64,000 bases of DNA from the NCBI GenBank assembly GCA_013396995.1, contig VWZP01002584.1, positions 1,186,990-1,250,989 on the forward strand. Direction: 5' to 3'. The notes below the pieces were generated by a model. The model had not been told where the DNA came from. It made no database searches and saw only the letters and a list, made by a program, of their open reading frames with translations. The DNA comes from Dicaeum eximium. Taxonomy: Eukaryota; Chordata; Aves; Passeriformes; Dicaeidae. Of the stretch, positions 1 through 12,574 are shown one piece after another. The stretch's first letter is position 1. The number at the start of each line of letters is the position of its first letter. The position numbers were made by a program, and so were the translations under genes.

Positions 1-1040
1 CTCCTGTATTTCCTTATACATCCCAATCCAGCTATGTGTGACAGCCACTCTTTCCTGGTACATTAATCCAGGCTCACACTTAGGAAAGGGTGGAAGGTAA
101 TGCAAAGGAGGAGTAGGAAAAATAAAGGGTCTAAAAACGATTTTATATTTTAAAATATATTAGTATGCTTTGCTTTTCTTTCTTAGACTAACAACCCGCT
201 TGTGCTTCTCTAGCATGTATTATCAAACATGCTTTTGGCTTGTTAAATATCCTCCTTCTGTGCTAGATTGATTAGACTAATAGGATCCCATCATAGTTAT
301 TATTTACAGAGCACATGGGAACGGCTTAGCAAAAGTTCAGGTTGAACAAAGCTCAAAAGATGACTATTTTTGGCACTTGTCTTGTTTGCAGAAGAAACAA
401 TATCTAAGGAAGTGAAGTTAATGAAAGGAGTCTGTTTAATCAGCATAAAATAAACAGCTAAAAGCAGGTTGCACAGGGAGAAGCAATAAAAGAACAAGTG
501 ACTCGCTATGGTATTGTTTTCTTTTCAAGCTCTGCTCACAACAGAAGGTTTTCAACAACTGTACTTAAATGCTTTGGTTTCAACACTGAATTCCAAAAGG
601 AAGGAAAGAAAAGCTTTCAGTCCTTTTCACTGTGGTGCTCACAAGCCACCCTGGACCTTCCATAAGCCTCGTGACCAGCTTGTCCAGTGAAAGGTAAAAG
701 CACAAAATCGATAAAAAAGAGCACAATTTGTACACCAGATGCAAGTAAAAATCACTAATGGATCATAAAGACTGAATTTTAACTGAAAAGCTGTGTTCTC
801 TGAAGAAATAAGCTCCTCATAACACTATGTATGTGGATTGAAGAGTGCACATTGAATTTGGGAATGTGCTGTTCTGCTGGAAATCTTTATATGATCGAAT
901 CCTTTTACCTCAGTGAGAGTTACAAAATGAAACCCTAGATATTTTTCCAGTAGTAAACAGTTATGATGCTGTTTTTATCTTAAGCTGCTGCTAAATCAGA
1001 CACAAATAATGCATATAACTAACTGTCTTTGGAATAATAA

Positions 1041-1080
1041 ATACAAAACCCCAAACCAAAACAACAAACAACAGCAAAGC
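1041..1080. repeat. A/C-rich low-complexity tract
   Basis: Almost entirely A and C on the plus strand, built from AAAC, AACC and ACAAC units without a fixed period. It is the first of about ten similar tracts in the window (see 34219-34316 for one that can be dated relative to a CR1 copy). Confidence 0.7.
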
Positions 1081-3010
1081 CAAACTCCTTTTCCCTTTCA
1101 GCAGCCTTTCTTTTTAGAAGGAATAAAAATAATTCAAAATTTTTAGTGAGTCACTAGAAGCAGAGGACTGTAAAATTCTGGTTTTAAACAGAAGTGTCAT
1201 TTGTTAATTCCTTTATTAAGATACCAAGGCTTCAAATGCAACTCTTAGGGAATTAAATTGAATTATATTTCCATCATTAAAAGAAGTCTGCACCATAAAA
1301 AAAACCCACTTTTTAAATCTCCTGAGCTCTCTCTGGAGGCATCACATGCAGCAGTCAGCAGAATTAGCTGAAGTATCCAACTGAGCTATAACAACATGGT
1401 ACACCTGAGTTTGTTATCTTACTGCTATAATCACATAGCAATCTCAATAACTTCTGCTTCTGTGATCTGGAGCAACAGTTTCATACTGCAAATATGTGTC
1501 TAGAATGTTTCATCGTACTAGAAGATGTACTTCTGCAGAATATTTTGTTTTTCAGCCATAGTTTAAGCCTTTAAGTACAGTGGAAGTAGTTTCACTGGCA
1601 ATTTGTCAGATAGGTAAGTAGAAAATGTAGGTAAAAGTTTTTCCTTTAAAACTGTCCAGAAAGGTTTTGAGTAAGAAGTAGGGCCAAGGATGAAGACCAC
1701 GCTGATCTTTAAGAGATGAACAGAAGGAGTCACATGTCACACACAATGAACAGCAGTACAGGTAAAACCTCTGAGCTTTTCAGCTCATTGTGTCTCACAC
1801 AACAAGGAACAAGAGAAAGAAGTGGGAATCAGAGAGCAGTGAAAAGAGAACTCACCATGCAAAGAGACCAAGAAAATCAATGGCCAAACTGAGAATTCAC
1901 TTGGGAGACTTGGAGATGAAGTTTTCTCCTTTTCCCATTGGTTTATTAAGACAATCACAACCATTGATAATGGTCTGTGATGCTGCAGATGTTTCTGTTC
2001 CTAAGGCCCACACTGAAATTGTCCATGCTTTCATTATTCAGGCAAAGGTTGTTATGCCAGATATAGCTGCAGAATTAAAGCTTTTCAGATTCAAAATAAC
2101 CTTGAAGAGTGTAGTGTGATTCTATACCCTGGAGTCTAAGGTTTTTGAATTTTGTTTTCAGCTCCTTTCCTTAATAAAAAGCAAGCAACCAAAATAAAAC
2201 AAAACAAAAACTCTACAGTTTTTCCCTCAAATCACTCATGACATTTAAATGAATCACTAATTACCAATGACATTCCATGCTCTAGAAAAGAGTCAGAATA
2301 GGACAAAGGAAACTTCTTTTGGCTTAATTTTCTCAAAAAATTATAGCTGAATACTGCATATGTGTAGAAACATTTATTCCTTTTATTCTTAAAAAAACCC
2401 CAAAAACCCAATGTTTTGCAAATAGAGAAATATACTATTCATAAGGAGTATAGAATATAATCTATAATTAGCCTGAAGAGGCTGGAAGGTAGAAAAATGG
2501 CAAATATCCAACATCCACTGGCACAGCACAGAAGAAATGAGAAAATTGTGATGTTAAAAGAACCGCTGCTTCAAAGCACAGACGTTCTCTAGTGAAGCAA
2601 GGGAGGGAAACACGTGGTGACTTTTTCCTAGTGACTAAACACAGGAGCAGTAAAAGTGACTGTAATTGTAGTGCTTTGTACTGACTGAACAGCTGCACAC
2701 CCAGAGAGCCTGGACTGGGGCTTGTACAGGAACTCTGCAGTTCATGGAGCTGTGATTGCTACGTCTGAATTTAAAGTAGAGCTTGGAATAAAACTGTGTC
2801 ACAGACAAACCATGCTCAGGGTTCTTTGGTTCAAAATAACTACAATACCTGCTATACCATAAGGCATTAATGCTGTGGTAGCATGTTGATGCAGCTCCAC
2901 TATGTCTTTGTTTTTTTTCCATTAGGAGATGGGTTTCTAATTGCCATCTGGGATCTTTGATTTAGAGGTATTTTTATGTGCTGAGCTACTGCTAACTTGT
3001 TCCCTTCTAA

Positions 3011-3049
3011 GGGAGGGAGGAAGCGAAAGAGGGAGGGAAGGAAGGCAGG
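3011..3049. repeat. Purine-rich GGGA/GGAA tract
   Basis: Nearly pure purine on the plus strand, made of imperfect GGGA, GGAA and AAGG units. It is a short degenerate microsatellite and is likely to vary in length between individuals. No function is implied. Confidence 0.7.
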
Positions 3050-4211
3050 AATTTTGTTTAAAGCAAGATTTTTCAGAAAACAGCTCAATGTTGAAGAAAA
3101 TTCCCATGGGTAAATAGACCTTAATTTTAAAGTTTTGTTTTAGGAAATGAAGGTTTTCACCATTTTGTATGCATTTTACCCTTTTTAACAGCTTAAATGT
3201 ATTACCTTACATTTATTTTTGATTATGCTGGGTGTGTTTACATTTTAAATGTATACACATATCAACACAAAGTTCTGCCAATTTGTTTTCAAAGCAAGAG
3301 ACACTTGGGAAGAAAAAAAGGGGGAGCTGCTACACTGTAGCAGCTGTCCACAGTTATTTAAAAAATGTACTAAAATAAAAAAAAAAAGAACATTTTGTGA
3401 CAATATGACATGATAGCAGTAGCAGTGATAATAGTATATCTTTATCCTATGGCTATATATGAAGAAATAGAAAAGAATGTGATCTATATAGTGAGTGAAA
3501 TGATATTTCAAATACCTAGAAAAAATTTCACTTTTTTTACAGTCTTTTCTATAACTTCCTTTTTATCAAAAATGTAAGCATCTTTAATTCTGAGGGAAAA
3601 TTAAAATAGTGACAAAGGATTTCTAGCAGCTGAAACTACACTAGGTATTACTAAAGCAACTTTTACATTTATGCATATAAAACGTATATTTAGAGGCTTA
3701 TCAAAATCCTGACTGCCCTGCTCTAGAAATGAAACTATGACTTATAGAAATGACTATTATCTATTAAATCAATTAAATCCAAAGAGATAGCATCAAACTT
3801 CTCAATAACTCAGGCCTAATGCAGACCAATTTAGTAGCCACATCCTTGGAAAGAGGATCCGTAAGCTGTCCCTACTTTTGTAGTTTTATGCTGAAGAGCA
3901 GCCAGTCAAGGAGGACTCAAGTCAAGGAAAAGGTCTTTTTTCCACTCCAGTGTTTTGCTTTACCAGCTTCAAACTCTCTCAAAACCACATGAGAAGGATG
4001 CCTGCTTGCAATATTGCCTTGTACCTTTTGCCGCTAATACCAGAACACAAGAATTGTCCAGGTCCCTGATTTTAAGACTTGTCCTCATGTACCTCTGGCT
4101 TGTCAGCCTTGACATCCAAGAAGTTACAGTAGAAAAAATTAAGCCATTTATTCATTATACTTCAAATATCAAGCATGAGGAGGTCTACAGAAAGGCATAT
4201 GTGTACAGAGG

Positions 4212-4272
4212 GCTTTGGTCTAAATTACCTTTAAATGCCCCTCCCAACTCAGACTATTCTATAACTCTATAT
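4212..4272 (+). mobile_element. CR1 LINE remnant, 3' terminus
   Basis: The segment keeps the order of the avian CR1 3' end: TTGGTCTA, then ATTACCTTTAAATG, then CTCCCAACTCAGACTATTCT and a degraded terminal ATTCTATGAT-type repeat (TATAACTCTATATAAG). Only about 60 bp is recognisable, as expected of CR1, which is nearly always 5'-truncated. It is diverged, so it is an old insertion. Orientation is plus because the short terminal repeat lies at the right-hand end. Subfamily cannot be assigned by eye. Confidence 0.8.
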
Positions 4273-7118
4273 AAGGAAACAAGCTTAAAAATACTTATAT
4301 TTACAGCTAATTCCCAAGAAGCTTCATTCCTGCTTTATCCAACCAACCAGCTGCTATACAAATGATCAGAGCTGGCTACTCAACCTTCACCTGGAGACAT
4401 TTCTCCATCAGAGCACATCTTTGCTAAGATACACAAAAACCTTCATTTTCAAAGCCTCCCCAGCATTCTCCTCAGACACAGACCTTCCACCCACGAATAT
4501 TTCACAATTCATAACTTAATCAGGTCAATTTTATCACTTTTCTAACAGAACTATCAACTGTCTTGGCCTAATTTAGGAAATATGTGTTCCTATTGGAAAA
4601 GACAAGTTGGAACCAATAAATCTGTATTATGTTAAAAGATGTGACCTCTTTTTAAATTGAAATCAATCTCATACTAACAAATGAATATAATACACTATAT
4701 TGTCCTATGCAGGAAGAAATATACAAAGGCTTCATTCTCTTTAATTTTGGGAGTTAAAAGAGCTTGTTAATTAAGGGTGAATAATCTCTTAACCAAATTT
4801 TTATTTATACTACTTTCTTGTGATGTTTTGGTTTAGATGGATACAAAATTTTCTTTCCACAGAAAATATCCGTATCGGGGATTTTGTAGATTAATGTAAT
4901 TTTAGGGAGCGTCGGAATTCATTGCAAAATTCTTTATAACTTTTTTAACTGTAAAAGCTGTTAAAAACAGAATCTTTAGAAGGAACAAAATGGTTAAAAA
5001 TCTCAGGCCATAATTTATAGTGTAGAAGGCTACCATGAATGCAAAAAAGACTCAATTTCATACTGTTTTGTAGAAAGAATAACTTAGGAAAGAAGGTGCT
5101 AGGGGAATTCACTAGAAATAAAAGAATATCCTTGCCTTGTAGCCATGCTTAATGAAGGTATTAAATTTTTCTCTTCTGAGGCTGTCAGCTTACCTTGCTG
5201 AGGCTCACAAATTCTCCCTTAAGAGACATTTGTGGAGCATGCATATCAAGAAAATGAGCTGGAAGATGGATATGAGAGAGTGCCTCGTGAACAGCATGTG
5301 GGGAAGCTGAATAAAACACTAGATTGGGCTGCCACAGTGGCTTTTTTCCTCTCCTTGCTTTGTTAAGGTACCACCATTGCTCTTGCACAGACTTAAAAGA
5401 AAAGATCAGATGAAAGTTAGGGAAGGCTGAGTATGCCAGTGGGTAAAAAAAGAAAAAAAACCCATGAAATAGAGGATACAGATACAAAACCCCCTGGGAA
5501 TTAATATAAGAGAAAAACGAAAACAGACATGAAAATAGCAGAAGACTGTTTAGCAAAAAAGGTAGGGGAGAGAGGAAAGAACTAGATAAAACTGGAAATA
5601 TTAAAAGAACGCAAAATTTTAAAGAATACAAAAGTGAGTTTGGAATATAAATCACTTGATGGGATTAGCTTAATATTTAGTTTAATGATTGTCTAAGTGA
5701 AAAGGCTTCTAAGTAATTATATCTTCTGAATATGGGACTTGAGCTACTGTGAAAGTTTTATTCAAGGACAGAAATTATCTTGAGGAAAGAGAAGGGATTT
5801 TTGGAGAGAATAACAGCTTTCAACAACATGTACAGCGATAGAGAGCTTAAAATGGAAAAATGAACTAAAAAGATCAAAGAGAAACTAAGACAAGAAAGTC
5901 AGCAAGAATAAGGGACTTTTTAAGCTTTTACACAAATGCAGAATGAAGAAAGGGAACAAGAAATTAATACAAATCAGGGACTTTCTTGACACAACAAACT
6001 TGAGCATTAAAGGCAGATCTGTCATCTCAAACTCATGTGTTTGTGCTCAGTTTTGGTACTTTAATTTTTAGACATGACATCAAAATAGAGAATTCTCATT
6101 GAATTATTGACTTTAAGCAAAGTACATCTCTTAATTCAGCATGTTACTGGGGCAAAACTGTGCTTCAGCTTAGCCTGATGTGACATGTGCCAGCATGTCA
6201 TTACATTGCTGCAAAAGCCAGCCCATGAACAGGAGGGTGGCTCGGCTATAGAAACTTTTATTATTTTCTAGCTGGCACACAGGATAAGGCACTACCATTG
6301 GCTATTAAAAAAAAAAAAACATTTGTAAGAATACAATAATTCAAGTTCAGACAACCTTAGCCTGCAATGGAGCAGAATAAATGTGTTGCTTATTGTCCTC
6401 AGTTTTCTTCAGTAATTTCCAGAACACCAGGATAAATGAGGAGTGCCAGCCAGTGAAAGCTGACTCCTCCCTCTCCTAACTTCAGGGCATGCAAAAAAAG
6501 AGACTGCAGAAAGGCTGTGTGCAGTCAGTGACCTTTCTAATTTCTAGCATAAGGTCATAAGAGGTAAGACTTGAAAGTAATTTTTGAAGTACCTTAACTA
6601 AAATACCTCAAAATGTCAAGATATACCAGTGAAAGTGTCTTATAACAGTAAATATTTCAAACTAATTTTTTCACGCTACCTTCAAAGAGATTTTAAAAAT
6701 TGGCTTTCATAAGGGTGTTTTATTCATCTACATCAAAGTAAAGAATTTTAGGTCAGGGACCATAATCAGTGATAACAATCTTGGTTATAATTTGTAGGAA
6801 AATAGTCTAAAGCCAGAGAATAAAAAAAAGATGAGCAGAGGCAGCTTGAAGAACAAAGAGGAGAAACCACGACCTGTGGAGGCAATGTCAACTTAGCAAC
6901 CTCCCAGCTCAGCAAAAGATTTCCATGAGTGGAAGTGGTGCAGACTCAGTAGGGTCTGTAGAGCTGTGCTGCACAAACCCAGCCTGTATTTATGGATGGT
7001 GATTAGATAATCCAGCACCAGGACACCAGCTATCCTATCAGTCAGGGCTAGGAAATGACACAGCAGTGTAGGCAAACCTTTTATGTACAGTAAGGATTCA
7101 GTCACCCCCAACCCCTCC
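4273..7118. other. AT-rich non-coding DNA with a purine-rich strand
   Basis: No gene is supported. The minus-strand frame 5185-5655 (156 codons) is rich in Phe, Leu and Ser only because the plus strand from about 5400 to 6000 is strongly purine-rich; it has no recognisable domain. Two CpGs near 4870-4915 stand out in otherwise CpG-poor sequence. I saw no other structure. Confidence 0.7.
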
Positions 7119-7141
7119 TTTTTTTTTTTTTTTTTTTTTTT
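7119..7141. repeat. Poly-T homopolymer, 23 nt
   Basis: An uninterrupted run of 23 T. It could be the poly-A tail of a minus-strand retrocopy, but the sequence on its right (7142 onward) shows no recognisable SINE, LINE or spliced mRNA, so it is reported only as a homopolymer. Confidence 0.95.
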
Positions 7142-9649
7142 ACCAGCTTGCATGATTTTGATAATCATTTCCATCCGTCTTAAAACTGCTTGAAATATAA
7201 TGTTAAAAATGAAAGCACAACCAGAGTCCTGCATCTGCAATTACATTTTCAGCATAGCTGAAACCAGAAGCAAAATCTTGATGACAGAATTCACAGAGTG
7301 AAATCTTAGTTTAACCTTGGGAAGATGCAAATGCCTTTGTTTAATACTCATTGACCCACCATCCTAATTTTGATCAATATTAATTTCTGATGCTAATAAA
7401 TCTTTACACTCAGCCAAGGACAGGGGAGTCAATAATTGCTTATTATAGTTAGAAATGAAAATATAATCTGGCATTTTTATTCATTTCATACATAGAAATT
7501 ATCAGGCAGCATTAAAGTTTATAAAAACATCCATCTCATGATCCACCAGGTAAAAACAACTTAAAACTTCCTAGAGAGCCATGGTTGATTTAAACACCAT
7601 GGAAAATTTGAGTTTTTGCTCAATGAGCCACCAAGTACCACCTCATTTAATACCTGTTATGCTGCAAAGAGATTATTTCATGTGGACAATCCCTAGACAG
7701 CTTCTCACAGAGAAACTGTTTTGTAGACTTGGACCTTAGAACTAAGGACCGTTCTTAAATTTTTAGGCTAAACATTTATTTTCAAGATTTCATTCCACTT
7801 AGGCATCAGGCATTGAAAGGGAGCTCCTGACTGTTTTTCAGGCAGTGTCAAAAATCCTATTGATTTCAACTTTGACAGGGTTTCTCTTTTGGGAAATGAT
7901 GATGACTGTCAGCAATGTTGGGAGAGAAGACAAAAGGCTCAAGTAGCCAATAGTGGATAATTGTATTTAATTCCAAAAGTATCCTGGTTTTGGTTTTAGA
8001 AACTGATGTCTGCTCTGTCAGTGTCACTTCTGGCCAGCACCAGCAAATGAATATGTTTTAATGGGATGGTGGTGTTAGGATAGCAGGTCATGCAGATGAG
8101 AAGGCAATATATAATGACTTGACAGATTGATGGCTTGGTTCCTCTAATTTCACTCCTAAAAGGAATTTTTAAGCCCACATGTAAGGCTATACACAAATCT
8201 TACTGCACAATTAACTTTAGCTGGCAAGTCCACATTTTCAGTTAGATTCCATATAAGTTGGTGACTTTTGACTTTGATGATTAAGCTTTTTAATGGGATG
8301 CCACACGTTCACAGGGGCAAACAATCAATCAGTGCAATATTCAAACTGTTTCATCAATGACTGCAGCAATTGCTTTTTATCACACAGTCAGCAAACTCCT
8401 GCTTTTAGCCATCAGCCACACAAGAGTAGCTTTAGTCCACTGCCATTTTTGCCTCTTTGACACATCATAGTGTGTCATTTTTACTTAACTAGAAAAGAGG
8501 CAGTTATGGATTCTCAGTTTTCTGATGCTTGTCTTCTGGTAGAATCTTTGTCTTTTCACTAAAAAAATGAAATTGTCATCCAATTTTACTGAAATCTAAT
8601 TTATACCTATGTTAATTATGCAGCCAACGAGCCTCAAGGGATTATGTGGTACATTCTTTATCATCATAAATATTGCATTACTTCAAATGCATGTTGGAAA
8701 TTCCATTCTCAGCATTTCTTAATGATATTCAGAATTCCAGGAGAGAGCAGACTCTTATCTCCTGATGTTACAACAAGTTCTACTGCTTGTGTATTATTTT
8801 TCAATTAGTGCAAAATCCATCTTCTTTTATATTTCAATAATCCAGTAAAATTAATATTATTCTTGCTAATCAAAGGGTTGCTGAAATTTCTATTTAAATG
8901 CTTTTGATCAAAAAAATGTTAACAAACATTTGTTGCAAAGATGTTACCATTGGAAGAAAAGGCCTCTACATATCTTAATTAAGGGAAATCCATCAGTTGT
9001 GTAGGAAGATTTTATATCATGCCTGTAAAATTAGTACAGAATGTAACTTAAGTGCAATAATTAATTTGTATAGAAAGGATTTTTTAATGGACTTCTAATC
9101 ATGATTCCCTTCACTATCTTTTCCAATTTGACTCCTTCATTTTTACGGATATAAAAATAGCTCTTTTTGCTCCTGAAACTGCTAGGCTTCTCAACTACTG
9201 AAATGCTTCCCTGTTAATTTATTGCTGAGTACTGCCATTAAAAAAAACCCCCACACCTTCATGCAAACACCTGATGTGCATTCCTTTGCCTTTATGGCTG
9301 TTAATCAGTAAATGCAAAAATGGAACTTCTTTCTACTATAAAGCAAATAATGCAAGTACTCTAAAAGGTAAGAGCAATGCAAATCATCCAGCTCCAGGCA
9401 GAAGAGAGAAATCACCCATAAATTGCATTTTCTGTTTAAACTCCCTGCTGCTCATTATGAGGGCTCACAATAGAAAAATGTGAGCTGAGAAAATAATGAA
9501 AAGACACTGTGAGAGTGCCATATAGAATTCTACCTGAGTGTTTGGTGATGGACTGCACGTAGAACACGTGAAGCTGTGCTGTGGAAGGGTCACAGGCTTG
9601 CTGTGAGCTGTAGATTACTTTCATACTCTGCAGTTTACGTACCTCTCAC
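7142..9649. other. AT-rich non-coding DNA, possible conserved stretches
   Basis: No frame longer than about 70 codons and no recognised RNA gene. The part from about 8220 to 9070 has fewer homopolymers and more mixed sequence than its surroundings, with TTAAT/ATTA-type motifs. That is the look of vertebrate conserved non-coding DNA, but only an alignment could show it. Confidence 0.6.
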
Positions 9650-9815
9650 TTACACAAACGCTGCCTTGCCGTGCCATAAACCACATTAAAACCCTGACCC
9701 ACAGCTGTGGCTTCCTCCTTGGCTCTTCAGGGACTGGACAAGGGTTGGGAGCGGAACCGGGCTTTGCCTTCGTGGCTTCCCTCTGACCCCCTCAGCACTT
9801 ACGTGTGGTTTCCTC
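9650..9815. other. Short GC-richer patch
   Basis: About 160 bp with a higher GC content and several CpGs (near 9660-9670, 9752, 9758, 9770 and 9804) inside AT-rich DNA. It includes the 12-bp palindrome CCACAGCTGTGG near 9700, which holds a CAGCTG E-box. No coding frame or retroelement was recognised. Confidence 0.5.
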
Positions 9816-12413
9816 TCAGCTGCACTCAGGGCTGATAAGCACAACTAGTGGGACTAATCACATCCCAAAAGTCCTGTGGAAACAGTGCTGAAAGCTTCTT
9901 AAAATGCAGATACCTCTCCCATTGCACTTCAGAATCAGTACAGGGAAGAGGAGATCTCTTTAAAATTGAACATTTTTTTGTGTGGGTTGAAATGGATATA
10001 CCCATTCCTCCAAACCAACACGGAACATGCCAATTCCAGATCCAACACGGCATTGGAATGACAGCATCTAGAAATCTTTAAGATGTTGTGTCCCTGCCAT
10101 AACTTGAGCTGCAAGTAGAAGTCATGTACCTCAAAGAGGAGATGGAAAGAATGAAGCATGCAGTGTTTCTGAAATTAATTTAAGACAGAGTTCCAAATGG
10201 AGTGAGTTCTGAAGTCTGACTTGCTTTCAATTCTTACACCCACTCTATTTGTATCAGCATATTTCAGATTTCAATGTAAACTTAACTGTATTTCATCTGA
10301 AGTGTGACAACTAATATTATTCAGGCAATTTAAAGTGCATGTTTAAGGTTTAGTTGTGCAATAGGAGATAATAAATAATAAGAAAATGAAAGTGCAATGG
10401 TAAAAGCAAATACATTATACAAAAACGAAGATTTTTTTTTCCACATTCCGAGTTAGAAAGTTGGTTTGTTAAAAAGGGCTTTTGTTTCTGCCATTGAACA
10501 GAGAAGGCTCCATTTAGGTTTTCCCTATACTTTCAGATAGGGGCTACTTCTTTAAAGATTTTTATTAATCATAACAGAACCACGTTCAACATCAGTCAAA
10601 TGGAGACTTCCATGAGAGAGGTGAGAGATCTCAGGTAGAAAGAATATTTTCTTTTTTTAAACAAAAAATGGCTCAAATTTTGGAAGGTTCTTGTCATCTC
10701 TTTCATCTGTTGGGAATACCATATTTCATTTCTTCATCTCCAGGAACCCTAGATCTCTTCATCTGATGACATTGTCTGTCTGCACAATATGGCCATCTCT
10801 TACTTTCAGAGTCTAGAGCAGTTTTTCAGGATTTTCCCCAATTTATTATTTGTTCTTTATTGGATACGTTTTTCTGAATTGGTATGATCTTGGTGATGGC
10901 TATTTTGGCAAGGAAAGCTGCAAATAACCTGGGTTTTTTTTACAGGTCAGATGGAATTGAAAGTCCTAAAAATTGCAGAAGAAGACCCAAATCTTAGCTA
11001 TGCAGTTGAAAACAGCTGAGAAATCACCAAAAACTGAGAAGATAGAGATGAGGAACCATTCACTGCCTTCACGGTGCTCCACCCTGATTTTGTGCTTCAT
11101 TTCACTGGGTTTTAGTCTTTTATTTAAAACACAGATTTATATGTGGGAAGGAGAAGCTTTCCAGTTAAGCTAACTCCCATATTTAGCTTCATCACAAGCT
11201 CCTTTCCTCCCTTGCTGCAAAAACATCAGACCAGCTCCAGTCTGTGCACTGAAATGATCTGTCCACACAGCATTCTTAGTCCCAGTGCCTGAAAAACCCC
11301 AAATGTTTTTGTCAAGTGAACTTACTCGAAGTCAAAATTCAAGCAGGAGGTTTGCCCAAAGCTGCAGCAATTCTGCTGTTTCCTGCATCAGTCTGCACCA
11401 AGAGTTGTATGACCAGAGTGTGAGCTACTTATCTGTCACAGAATTGCTGATTCAACATCCTAAATCTCATCCATGAGTTCTCAGAGCCTTTCTTGATTTG
11501 TGCTGACATTGTGCTTTTTATACTGCATACCTTTATTATATATTGATTTTTATTCCTATTAACTATACAATTGTTTTCATTTTTTAAAATTTTCCTTTAT
11601 AAGGTGCTTATGTAACATTAATTCATCTGTCATAGTTGGAGGCAGTCTACTTCAATAAATTATGTTTAACTTCTAATATATGAAAACAGTGGTTTTGTAC
11701 AACATTCAAGTCTTATGAAAAAACAGCAGAAGTTAAAGAAATTATAAGTGCTTTCATACAAAAGTAGATAGTTTCAAACTGTTCTTTTTTACACTTTAAG
11801 CATTCAATCAAGATACTTCAAAATAGAATAGCTACTGTTACAGCCTGCAATCCACAGAATGAAGAGTTCCAGTCCTACTCTTTATAGACATCAAGACATA
11901 AAGATTTGAATTCTGCAATTAACACCACAAGTTTATTGTCTTGAGCATAAGATATGTTTTTGAAAATACATAACTAACTGTAATTTAAATCACATCAAAT
12001 CACTGAAAAGCTCTTGAACACCTTAAAAATACAATGCTGTAGGGTTGTCTCAGGCAGATGTAAATTGAAAGTGAGATGGGATGGAAAGTAACAAAGCACA
12101 GAATATTCTGATAATTCTATGTTGAGAGCATTATCAGAGTGCAGCTAAGGAAGGTGATGCTCACAAGTGCATGGGCCTGTAAGGCAGCACACAAGGAGAC
12201 AGCCATGAGGAAGAGGCAGCAGTCAATGACCAATTCCCATCCAGCACTCTTTGCAGTGACTCCTCCCCACTGATTCTGAAATCAGCTGGGCCTCCTCAAC
12301 TGCAATTTGAACTTTGGACCCTCAGCATACACAGTATACATTTCTTTTAAAAACTGGACATGAAAAACCTTGATTAGCATTCATGAATGAGGAAACAGAA
12401 TAATCCCTAACCT
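9816..12413. other. AT-rich non-coding DNA, no gene seen
   Basis: Overlapping plus and minus frames of 74-77 codons near 9826-10159 are mutual shadows with no recognisable product. Frames at 10973-11173 and 11285-11476 are equally unremarkable. No RNA gene or clear repeat was recognised. Confidence 0.7.
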
Positions 12414-12436
12414 AAAAAAAAAAAAAAAAAAAAAAA
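12414..12436. repeat. Poly-A homopolymer, 23 nt
   Basis: An uninterrupted run of 23 A. A 16-nt poly-T run lies 122 bp to the right (12559-12574), so the two could pair as a fold-back. No retrocopy body was recognised upstream of the A run. Confidence 0.95.
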
Positions 12437-12558
12437 TTCCTCTATTTCATTTTGTGCTGTGTGGTAATATTGAAAAGTGAGATGATGAAATCACCTTAAA
12501 TGTCTCTGGATCAGCTTTAGGGTGAACACACAATATGATCTTTGCACATTTGTGTTTG

Positions 12559-12574
12559 TTTTTTTTTTTTTTTT
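12559..12574. repeat. Poly-T homopolymer, 16 nt
   Basis: An uninterrupted run of 16 T, complementary to the A run at 12414-12436. It is followed by a mixed sequence with short frames on both strands (12517-12855) that are shadows of each other. Confidence 0.95.

Larger units (their letters stand above)
1..4211. other. AT-rich non-coding DNA, no gene seen
   Basis: No coding gene is supported. The longest frames are 1790-2119 (+, 109 codons, GTG start, basic Lys/Arg/Ser-rich first third that simply reflects a purine-rich strand) and 3955-4365 (+, 136 codons, no ATG start, running into the CR1 remnant at 4212). Neither resembles a known family. A/C-rich low-complexity DNA lies at 1041-1080 and 2173-2216, and a GGGA/GGAA-type purine tract at 3011-3049. 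No RNA gene or promoter was recognised. Confidence 0.75.

Noticed and set aside
1790..2119. Frame with a basic, nuclear-signal-like start
   Set aside because: It starts at GTG, and the Lys/Arg run comes from purine-rich DNA. No domain follows.
5185..5655. 156-codon minus-strand hydrophobic frame, possibly a membrane protein
   Set aside because: The Phe, Leu and Ser content is the complement of a purine-rich strand. It lacks any family motif, and the hydrophobic runs are homopolymer-derived.
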